Shown here piece by piece: positions 55,801 through 64,000 of a stretch of 64,000 nucleotides of DNA (positions are counted from its first letter, which is position 1; each line of letters opens with the position of its first letter). A program made the position numbers and the translations under genes. The notes under the pieces are model-generated. The model did no database searches. It had not been told where the DNA came from and saw only the letters and a list, made by a program, of their open reading frames with translations. The stretch is from Marsupella aquatica (Eukaryota; Marchantiophyta): the NCBI GenBank assembly GCA_973895155.1, contig OZ316892.1, positions 15,376,001 to 15,440,000 of the forward strand, given 5' to 3'.

Positions 55801-56166
55801 AAAATTCCTTCTCGGCAGTTTCCAACCAGTTGGTGACGGACAGGATGCGAACAATAGGTGCTTTTATGAAAAAAGATATATACTAGGGTTAGGGTTAGCA
55901 CCATCAACAGGTAAAGGTCATAGTCGAGAAGGGGTCGTCCTCACTCTGAAAGCCAAAACCTAGGCAGTCAATTCCATCAGCTGCTAACAACATCCATGAA
56001 CTGATGCTAGTGTTCAATGTTTCCTTCAAGGGGTTTCAGTATCTCACTGATGCAAAAGGTTATAGACAGACGCTCGTCGTTGCTGAACAGCTAGGAAATT
56101 CCGTAGAAGCTCCTCCATGCTGACTACGGTGCTTGTAGCTGAGATCGTACTTTCGTCGCCCACCAT
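53766..56166 (-). CDS. REX1-B-type DNA repair family protein, 4 exons
   Basis: Exons on the minus strand: 56166-56048, 55142-55049, 54856-54752, 54083-53766. All junctions are GT-AG and phases join (2/1, 0, 0), giving 211 aa. Residues 1-39 read MVGDESTIS...MEELLRNFLAVQQRRASVYN. Exon 2 has GFADLLKTNAEALYQEVCSQ and FSECSKQ. Exon 3 has VLEIEAALR...PDLAAVLQAVQAQEKQKLQM. Exon 4 has TATLQVLRRAGRPSD and an acidic helical tail (AEYDAAIKEATGIVQNAVLE). The order (leading helix, 'Q-G-F', E/Q-rich helix, 'LQ-Ek-KL-T-xLQ') matches the REX1-B domain (PF14966), named after Chlamydomonas REX1-B, implicated in DNA excision repair. The plant role is little known. The gene is convergent with the flippase. Alternative family assignment is possible; the gene structure itself looks sound. 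Confidence 0.8.
55480..55526. repeat. Perfect 20-bp inverted repeat with a 7-base loop
   Basis: ACGGAAATCTTTGCTTTCTT (55480-55499), loop gaaccgt, then its exact complement at 55507-55526. It lies in intron 1 of the REX1-B gene. It can form a hairpin on either strand. Confidence 0.9.
55743..55799. repeat. (GA)n microsatellite in intron 1 of the REX1-B gene
   Basis: About 57 bases of uninterrupted GA repeat. Open frames on both strands through it are artefacts. Confidence 0.98.
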
Positions 56167-56929
56167 CCTTCCAAAGTCTACCTCCAACCGTAGCAGCAAC
56201 AAATTTCCTCTCAGTCTGGGCCGCCTCTGACTAATCTTACCGCAATCATGGCAATGAGCTGGTAACGAGAATGAAAATCATCAGGCCTTGCATTATCAAA
56301 ATGCCACCCTACCCGCTTCAAATTCTCGTCTGTGTAATATTCCGACAGGGACCACATTTAAGGGTACAGAAAGTAGAAAGAAAGGGGCTGGGTCACAGGT
56401 GTAGACAGATTGCAGGCAGGTAGCAACAAAGACACCTGTATGTTGGAAAAACCCCAGGCTCCAACAGATGACAACGCCATACATTTTACATCAAGCATTA
56501 TTGTCAAGCAGGCCACAGAACAGCTTCTCTTGAATGACCACTTCTACTACGAAATGGAAAACACGGGGGAACGGAACAGGACAGTCCTCGAATGTATCAG
56601 AAAGTGCTCCGATTCGAGATCAGCACTGACGACCGTAAGTGAAACCGCGGCCATATCCAAAATAAGAAAAACAAGGGAATGACTCAATCACAGTGAACAT
56701 TCGATAGTAGTTATGGACTTCGGAGAAATTCTGTAGGATGCTCTGAATAAAACTTAAGAAATCGCCTAAAGTACAAAATGAACCCGGAAGCTACCTTCAC
56801 TTGCAAAACAGGGACACTAAAACTTAGTGAGTAGTTTGCACAACACCTAAAGAACAACGGCGACATGATTTACTTTTCAAAACACCTGCACAATGAGGCA
56901 GACCTTGTGACAAACTTATGGAGTGACAC

Positions 56930-57059
56930 TCAATTCACAGTACCGTTAGTCTTCCTGGATTTGACCTTTGGTTTGACCATGAACCGGTCCTCGAAGGGCT
57001 TCAAATATGTGTGCCAAAAGAAGCACCACTTGCTGCAGAATGAACACCTTCCACATCTA
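56930..57059 (-). CDS. Possible C-terminal exon with a Cys cluster, gene unknown
   Basis: After a plausible acceptor (aactacag) the minus strand reads RCGRCSFCSKWCFFWHTYLK, then PFEDRFMVKPKVKSRK, ending at TGA 56930-56932. The CxxCxxCxxxC cluster followed by a basic tail looks like real protein sequence, but I cannot place the family and see no upstream exon before the repeats at 57.3 kb. It may equally be a pseudo-exon. It would be a tandem neighbour of the REX1-B gene on the same strand. Confidence 0.25.
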
Positions 57060-57542
57060 CTGTAGTTTTTCGTTTTTTCTTTTGGAGGAAGGACAAAGAA
57101 TGCAAGTCAATTAAACCAATCAAATACCAAATGTGTCGGTACAAGTGGCACAAGACCAAGTCTCGGCATTCGGACAGAGTAACCCCTCGAACAGGAACCA
57201 AGGGGATAAAACCTTAAAAGGCACCACAAAAAAACCTTACACCTCTGTTAGACACCTCTCGTACCCCTAATTGCAAGCCCCAACTTATGTCCCAAAAGGA
57301 TATCTCTTTGGCATGAAAGAGTGAATTACATATCACACTCCCAAAGAACAAAAGTACCAAAGAACAAAAGTACCAGGCTGAGAGACAAGATGGCAAAGGC
57401 AAGAGACCCAATAAAGGGGATAAACCACGGAAAAGGCCAAAGAAGCCTAAGCGTCCCCAACAACAGCAAAAGAGCTAAACATCCAGGTTGCAAACATCCA
57501 TTGTAGCATTTTGGCAAACATACATGCGTACCCATACATAAC

Positions 57543-58123
57543 AGCCTTGCATACACATCTTTACACAACATACATCGCATGATACACATCCAATCATAGG
57601 CACAAACAAACATAAGAGAATGAGATACAAGTGGACCTCATATTCACTGATGTCCCAAACCCACAATAATCTTCATAGAATCGAACAGTGATCAACGTCA
57701 CCAATGCACACTCGATCACGCTCGATCTGATCACACACATATGTCGAGGCGCACGCACCTTGCATTCAAGGAATCCACATTTATACACACAAATGTGGTC
57801 CGCCACACCATAGTCGCCAAAGTTTGTGCTTAAAGGCTCAACGTCAAAAGATGAGGCCTTTGAGCCACCCAGGGGGTAACTATCCCTCCAAACATAAGCT
57901 GAACCTAAGTTCATGTATAAGTTTCAGGTTTTTATATGTGTTGAACTTATACAACATGACGTACTCTAATAAAACTTATAATGGTGTGACAATTGTTGTG
58001 TGCATACACATTGCTACACAACATACATCGTGTGACACACATCCAATCATAGGCACAAACAGACATAAGAGAATGGGATACAAGTGGACCTCATATCCAC
58101 TAATGTCCAAACCCCACAACTAT
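57543..58123 (+). repeat. Pair of direct repeats of about 125 bp
   Basis: 57543-57668 and about 57995-58123 share ACACATCCAATCATAGGCAC and ACAAGTGGACCTCATATxCA with roughly 85-90 percent identity by eye. The middle (57669-57994) is unique. No gene is recognised from 57060 to 58740. 58124-58740 is also unassigned but probably belongs to the downstream part of Gypsy-2. Confidence 0.75.
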
Positions 58124-58739
58124 CTCCCTAGCTGGGAGTAAGGTCCTTTAACTCTAGCTAGCCATGAGTTCTACAAGGTTGATATACACCATTTTAGGTG
58201 TGAAGATCAAGAGGTGTGGTGCAAATAAGCCTCATCGATCACCTACTTGCAATCCATTTCATCCAAGATAACACAAATGATAATTAGCCGGCTTTACCAA
58301 CATTGAGGACACAACCATGATCAACTAGAAATCACCTCCAATGGTGGTGTCAAACACAACATGTGTCATCCTCTAGAATACTTATCACAAATTAACATAG
58401 TAGTTGCTCCCTGGGTAGATCCACACAATATACACTTCAAACCAGCACAAAACATTTTCCAAGCTTGGATCCATTATGTCATCAATGTTTGGAAGATGAC
58501 ATGGTGCACAGTTGTGCACATGATCCTTCCAAACCATACCATCGATCCCTCCAACATCAGGACACCAGAAGGCAACACTTCACGCATACGCAAAATAGTT
58601 TGACTTGTGGTCACATCAAGTGTTGTTGTTGCTATATGCTCCAAATAATATAATCATCAGGATGAAAATTGTCAAATCCTTGCACAATAACCCCTTCCAC
58701 GAATGATCACATATCATAAAGTATCACAATGTTGGGCAA

Positions 58740-58970
58740 TGGAAAGGTTGTCAAAAGCCATAGGCATCACTCTCTCAAATAACCGTGCCCTTGCTCAACA
58801 CACCTTGACCCAAACATCAAGATCATCCAAGTTCACAACAAATGCAGCATCACAATAAATAGTTGCAGGTAAATTTGGCTCTCTACCATAGAGAAAAAAG
58901 TAAGGTGAGAAGTATGCAAGTGATGCCTATCTGCTGAAACAGTGGCCCGTAGCTATCCAAGGTAGAGTTG
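58740..58970 (-). pseudogene. Gypsy-2 integrase C-terminal relic
   Basis: The minus strand reads LPWIATGHCFSR, stop, ASLAYFSPYFFLYGREPNLP and CDAAFVVNLDDLDVW, the end of a Ty3/Gypsy integrase ('SPYFLLYGREP' block). It is the continuation of the integrase at 60304-60960, separated by the 1.33-kb insertion. Confidence 0.88.
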
Positions 58971-60303
58971 CCCCTTGCTAGTGTGACACACACTAAGGAC
59001 TTAGACTAGTTTGGGGCTAGTCGGGTCATGGGAAGGGTCAGGCTTAGGGTGGACCGTTCGGACCCCTGGACGAACTTTGAGTTCTAAGGGCTTGAGTGAT
59101 AGCTCCTCTTGGGCCCAAGGCTAACAAAGTTTACTTCATGCGCAACGGACGCTTGGCCCATGAGATACTGCGCGGCCCAGGTTTGACCATCAGGGATCCC
59201 CAAGTAACGACAGGTTCTGAGGGCCTAGGCATGAGCAGTGGGTCGGTTGGTCTAGTCACAATGGGTTAAGGCACTTTGCCAGTGGACGTCTAGCTAGGAA
59301 GTTATGGGCATATCAAGCTAGTTGTGTGCCCATGCGTGCGGGTTGGAGTCCAGGTTAGGGGCCAAATATAGGGGACCAAAGGCGGTCTGAGGGTGGCAGG
59401 TCTCTAAAACCATATATGAGGGGAGTGGTGTCTCACTGGGGGCCAAGGGTGAGTCCAAGTTGTGAGCCATGGTGGTCGCAACACTAAGAGGAAATGTCAA
59501 ATGAAAACAACAATAATTGTTCACCAAGAAGTCTGTTGGAGGACTTCTTGGGCGCGTTGGAAATCTCTTGAGAATGACTACATCCTCTGATCTCATCTAG
59601 GTCGAGGGTTGTCATGGATTCTTGTGGTTTATGGGGACTATCTTGCTCGCTTGCCAAATCTTGCCAAAATAGCAGCCAAGACGCGTTGAGTTTCCCAAAG
59701 GAGCTTGCATTGGGGAGAAATAGTAGGCATGGAGGTTGAGTTCCAAGTGCCCTTGGCCCCTAGACTATCAATTGAGTGGAAACCTTGGAGTTGGTTGCTT
59801 AGAGTTAGGGTCATTCTGGTCCCAATGTTTTAGGACAAGCTAGCTATTTGGGCCATGAGCATGTCCTGGGGGCAAGGTGGTCAGCTAGTGACGGAGAGAA
59901 AGTAGGAAGCACGGGCGGAACCTGAAGAGGGGTTGTCCTAGACAAACAATGAGTGTTAGCTCTGGCTTTGGCTTATGGCAAGGCCATGCACTCCCGATAG
60001 GTTCTATTCACTAACCTACTTACCAATGTCTATTGAGCTTGAGCTGAGATGCTAGTCTTGGAGTGCCTAGATCCCATAGGTTACTTACCAAGGTGTTTGG
60101 TTGTTTGTGCACATAGAGAGGACCATTGAGCAACAATCGTGTTAGGAAGCAAGTGCAACTTCAAATGGGAGTTGTCGTTGGAGGTGCAAGAGGTACCAAG
60201 TTGCTTGCTCAAGAAGTTTTGTGTAGGCGTTTGGGCACCAAGGGCACTTATGCAAGGGTGTTGGGATTGGTGAAGGCACTGGGTGGAAAGGTCCACCACA
60301 GGT
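58971..60303 (+). mobile_element. Gypsy-1-family LTR-derived insertion in Gypsy-2 integrase
   Basis: Flanked by AGTTG duplications (58966-58970 and 60304-60308). The sequence is collinear, in the opposite orientation, with the Gypsy-1 LTR (shared ACTAAGGACTT.GACTAG, GAGCTCCTCTTGGGCCCAAG-like, CAACGGACGCTTGG, GGTCCACCAC). It begins about 150 bp inside that LTR's 5' end. A solo LTR of a diverged or shortened subfamily fits best. It carries no gene. Confidence 0.85.
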
Positions 60304-60960
60304 AGTTGGAGATCTCAATCTCCTAGGTGACCAACTTGCAAGTCATATTTGCGCAATCCTCTCTTCACAGTTTGTGTAGCTCTCTCAGCCAATCCATCTA
60401 CCTTAGGATGATTGCGAGAAGTAGTACAATGATCAATCAAAGCTTGCTCACACAATTCAAAGTCTCAGACTCTCCACAAAACTTTGTCCCTTGATCAACC
60501 AACACCTTGGCTTTTGCTCCAAAATGACTAAGTACTCAATCCAAAAATGTGGCAGTCACTCCTCCACTAGCTTTATCTAGCAACGTCACTAGTTCAATTC
60601 ACTTGGAGAAGGACTCTAACATAACCAAAATATACCAATTATGACATTGGGTAAGATGCAATGGACAAGCAAAGTCCAAACTCCATTGGTATCTCAGACC
60701 CATGATCGGCAACGGATGCAACTGGGGAGTGGGAGCATTAAATGATGTTCTTACTTGATCACATACCACACACTTAGCTATCAATTGTTGGACATGAGTA
60801 TGCATACCACGCCACCAATATTCTGTCTACAACAAGCTATCAGTGCGCTTCACACCAAAGTGACCAAACTCCTTGTGCGCATGTTGCAATACCAAATGCA
60901 CTCGTTGTGATGGTTTTGGTACCACCAATACCTTACCATCACGCAGTACCCTCAAAAAAT
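60304..60960 (-). pseudogene. Gypsy-2 integrase: zinc domain and core relic
   Basis: Minus-strand order: HAHKEFGHFGVKRT, YWWRGMHTHVQQLIAKCVVC (HHCC zinc site), QWSLDFACPLHL (first Asp), VLVDQGTKFCGES (second Asp), HPKVDGLAERATQTVKRGL (Glu). Several stops and frameshifts. It is cut by the LTR-derived insertion exactly at 60304. Confidence 0.88.
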
Positions 60961-61249
60961 GATTTCCTTCCCATTAAAATCTCTTGGCTTGTTATAGAAC
61001 CCTATCACGCTCCTTGCCATCAACATTCTTGTAAGTGGTTCATATTTTCATAAAATTTGGGGGCCGCAAAAACCCCGTGCCAGGGGGGCGCCAGGCTCAA
61101 AAACATCCAAGAACCACAACAAGGGCAATACCCAACAAGAGCAACAGCCAGTCAACCACTATGGCCAAACCCATAAATAAGAAAAACCCCTTCACAAGAG
61201 CCCTCTAAATGCATCTTATTAATCTAATATCGGACTACCCAAATCAAGC

Positions 61250-63052
61250 TTAACAGCTACCCCACTCAGAGACAAGTGTGCCAACTTGAGTCAATGGAAG
61301 CCAATACTGCAATAGCCAAATGTAATCCAACAATCTCTATGCCTCAACCATGCAATCCTCTCCATGTTAATCATGTCCTTCACCCTCAGCAGTTTGGTGC
61401 ATCTATCTGCCATCTCTCTCCATTCATTCATTTCTTTCAACCAAAGATCTTGAATTTTCCTTAAGCCTAAATTCTCACAGCTGCCATATCTTTCCTGCCC
61501 CACAACTGGGAGCCCTTCAAGCAGCGGAGCAAATTGCCAACTGACCATTGCCCCGGGACACAGTCAGTGGGACAAAAAATCAGATGTGCTCGTAGCAATT
61601 CCCAAGCTTTCTAGAGTCCCCCAGTGTATGCAAATCCATGGAATGCCCTTGGGCAGCAAAGCCACATCTTGTATCAAAAGGTGTAGCCATTTCTCCTCAC
61701 CACTTTAGAGTTTGCCCATCCAATTAGATTAAGACTTTCAGCAACCAACTTGGCCCATTCTGAATCAGGGTGATCAATTGCACTTGTAAATCATTTTGAT
61801 AGGAGTGCATCCGAATGACTTTGGAACTTTTTAAAACCCAGTCCCCCATCCACCTTGGGTCTCAAGATGCAAGCCCAGGAAACCAACGACACCCTTCTTC
61901 CCCCTTCATTGTTGTAGCCCCACAGAGAGTCCTTGCACAATGTTGTCATCTTTCTTGCCAGACTTGTTGATGCTTTCAAAAACATGGTATGATAAATTGC
62001 CCGATAAATGGTATTGCTTGTAAGATGTGTCTGACTAGAAGAGAGCATCAAGTAAAGGTCAGCATTTTCTTGGTCCAAGAAGATAATCTTTGTCCAATTT
62101 TATCTAAGCAAAAACTGTGCAGCTGTTCCGTCTTCAGATCAACACCTATGGTGGCCCTAGGTATTTTTGTAGCTCCCCCATTGTGCTAATCACACACCCG
62201 GTGTTTCTCAACCACTCGGGAATGGTTGTCATTGCAAACGGTATCACTGTCTATAGATTTGCTTGAGTTCAGCCTAGCCCCTGTGGCCAATTCATAGCAC
62301 TGCAATAGTCACCGCTATTATGCAAAGAAGGCTTTTCTCTATTATAGCAAGGATGAACATCCCTAGGTCATCCGCAAAAAATCTATTACAGATAGTAAGT
62401 ATCTATGAGACTTGAATCTCATCTAACCGTCTTGCCCCTATCTCAGCATCCATAAACTCCATTAAGGGTTGAGTTGAGAGGACAAATAAGAGTGGCAAAA
62501 GACCGCATCCCTACCTTACCCCCCAAGCAATCCTATTTCAGTAGAAAGCAGCCCATTAACATAAATCCTTGATCCGCCTACCATAGTACCGCTTGTACTA
62601 AGTTTATAAATTGCCCACTTATTCCCCTACTTATTCCCAACAAATGCATGGTTTCCCAAGTGTAGCTTTGATCTACCCTATCAAAAGCCTTCTGAAAGTC
62701 TAGCTTAAGGAATAGCGCTTCAAATTTCCGATTCTTCACCCAGTCAAACATTAACCAAGCCAGGATAGTCACCTTTGCCCTCAATCCAGGTTGCTTTTAA
62801 GGCCTCCAAAATTCCATCCATCCTAACCAAGGTTGGATTAGCCTTGAAAAGTGTCATCCTCACCCCCCGGTTCCCCTTTGCCTCCCTTCAACAATGCATA
62901 CACAAAGCGCAATTGGGTCATGGTCAGAAAGTGTTGAACCCCCGTCATGTTCAAGATCCACCAATTGATGGATCCAATCACAATTTTCACTAAAATAAAA
63001 CCTATCCAGACGCGATTGTACCATAGTTTTGTTCTTGCTCCTACGCCAAGTA
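61250..63052 (-). pseudogene. L1-type LINE relic (endonuclease end, reverse transcriptase, zinc-finger region)
   Basis: Minus-strand order: 63052-62878 SKNKTMVQSRLDRFYFSENC and GGSTLSDHDPIALC, the C-terminal part of an APE-type endonuclease with its SDHDPI box. 62784-62578 KLDFQKAFDRVDQSYTWETM, RT domain. About 62470-62340 RFFADDLGMF, the RT active site. 62078-61791 DSLWGYNNEGGRRVSLVSWA and PKVDGGLGF, the zf-RVT region. The N-terminal half of the RT is deleted between EN and RT, and there are several stops. A 3' end with poly(A) was not located; 60961-61250 is unassigned. Confidence 0.88.
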
Positions 63053-63059
63053 AAACATG

Positions 63060-64000
63060 CCCCCCTCGCTACCGCACCGCCAACCCGGGCCCTAATTTTG
63101 GGTTAACAGTATTACGTGCTTACATCCACCAATGGGGGTGAGGTTATGGGCAAGGAGGGGTGTAGTGGGAGTTTTTCTTGTCCTAGCCTAAATCAGGCTA
63201 TTACCATATGTATGTATATAGATATCATAGGTATGTTTGGATTCCACGGCTAGAATGCACCCACAGTTTAGTGACTTTGACTAAATCCCGGATTGGGGAC
63301 TTCCAAGCCATTGCCAACAACACGAACTTGCGAAGTATTGTTGGTGGAAAGTGCAATTGATGCATTACGTATCAACGGTGGTCCTGAACTCTGATGCCCA
63401 TTTTAAAACCCTGCAAGTTTGGAATGGAGGAACTGCGCTGTCTGTCCGACATGATAGGTTATGGTTAGTTCGGGTCAGGACATACCAAGCAGGAGAGGAA
63501 AGGGAACCCATAAATGAAACAGGCTTTAGGCTGTAAGCAGAGCCATACTGGGCGGGTCAAACTTAACTCCCACCATTTTTCAATTCGTGAGGAGCTCCCA
63601 TAGGCTGTGTTACGGGAGTAACCCTAAGGGCTAGGTTCCATGGGGCTGGGAGTAAGGAGTACGAATGCTGTCAGAATTTGTAAGCCAATAAGATTGCAGC
63701 TTTTCCAGGGACTGAGGGCTGTACAAATATTGTATCAAGGAGTATGATTTTCCCTCACACTCCCTCTTAAAATTCAGGGGTACCCCCTGCCCCTGTATAA
63801 GAATAGTATAGGGCATTCTCATTGGCTCCTGAATCAAAATTCATACATTTAAAATACTATATACACCTTGGCATACAGTGTATTTGGGCCCTAGGCGATG
63901 TCAGAGGGAGTGACCGTACTCCCTACCCCTGGCCCATGGAACCTGGCCCTAAGGCGGTAACTTTGGATTAGGGCCTGGGTTTGAGATGCCCTACTAGCCA
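63060..64000 (-). repeat. Terminal part of a second giant LTR-like element, running off the window
   Basis: 63060-63340 aligns with 5446-5720 (shared ACCCGGGCCCTAA/ACCTGGGCCTTAG, GGGGTGAGG-TT-GGGCAAGGAGG, CATAGGTAT..TT, CTCCCGACTTGGGGCTTTTCAAGCCAT-like words). Both are in the same orientation. The part after about 63340 is not clearly alignable by eye, apart from being continuous to the window end and containing the MITE-like insertion. The junction with the LINE is at about 63055. Confidence 0.7.
63629..63948. mobile_element. MITE-like element with about 32-bp terminal inverted repeats
   Basis: Left end GGCTAGGTTCCATGGGGCTG and, on the other strand, right end GGCCAGGTTCCATGGGCCAG. The inverted repeats continue as GGGAGTAAGGAGTA versus GGGGTAGGGAGTA. 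Flanks are CTAAG at 63624-63628 and 63949-63953. It is 320 bp with no coding capacity. The superfamily is unclear: a 5-bp duplication is not diagnostic. Confidence 0.8.

Noticed and set aside
55640-55886. Leu/Ser and Arg/Glu repeat frames
   Set aside because: They are translations of the (GA)n microsatellite inside an intron.

Overview
This window is plant nuclear DNA: three intron-bearing or plant-type host genes surrounded by heavily nested plant transposable elements (Copia, Gypsy chromovirus, MULE, Helitron, L1-type LINE, a MITE-like element). The host genes are an ALA2-type P4-ATPase flippase, a GCK-domain protein and a REX1-B-type protein. A land plant is certain. I lean towards a non-seed plant with a repeat-rich genome, but nothing here proves the lineage.

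Layout. 1-1998 is the 3' end of a Copia element with its LTR. 2.0-20.6 kb is a minus-strand Mutator-like element (MULE). Its transposase exons lie at 19.4-17.57 kb and 4.92-3.98 kb, and it carries an extra ORF with an RNase H1 N-terminal (viroplasmin-like) domain. A 12.5-kb minus-strand Gypsy chromovirus (5058-17532, TSD TAATG) sits inside a MULE transposase intron. That Gypsy's own 3' LTR is split by a 3.83-kb TG...CA insertion (5446-9276, TSD CCCCT) that encodes a >700-residue unclassified coiled-coil protein. 20.6-22.6 kb is non-coding. 22634-23416 is the GCK gene. 23.4-27.5 kb is AT-rich with several tandem arrays.

27.5-37.0 kb is a scrambled Copia zone: a second copy of the unclassified ORF family beside a Copia RT fragment, an inverted LTR carrying a 358-bp Helitron, a nearly complete but dead plus-strand Copia (29548-33422), and a further Copia 3' end with LTR (36.06-37.03 kb). 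38415-51996 is an apparently intact 24-exon gene for an ALA2-like phospholipid flippase (1110 aa by my splicing). Convergent to it is a 4-exon REX1-B-type gene (56166-53766, minus). 58.7-61 kb is a Gypsy integrase relic broken by an LTR-derived insertion. 61.2-63.05 kb is a minus-strand LINE relic. 63.06-64 kb is another copy of the terminal part of the 3.83-kb element, with a 320-bp MITE-like insertion.

The three host genes are housekeeping-type and do not form a pathway. Most of the novelty is in the mobile DNA: an ORF-bearing giant LTR-like element, palindrome arrays in the MULE, a captured ORF, and nesting that can be ordered from target-site duplications. All exon boundaries were read by eye from splice signals and protein family knowledge; no search or alignment was run.
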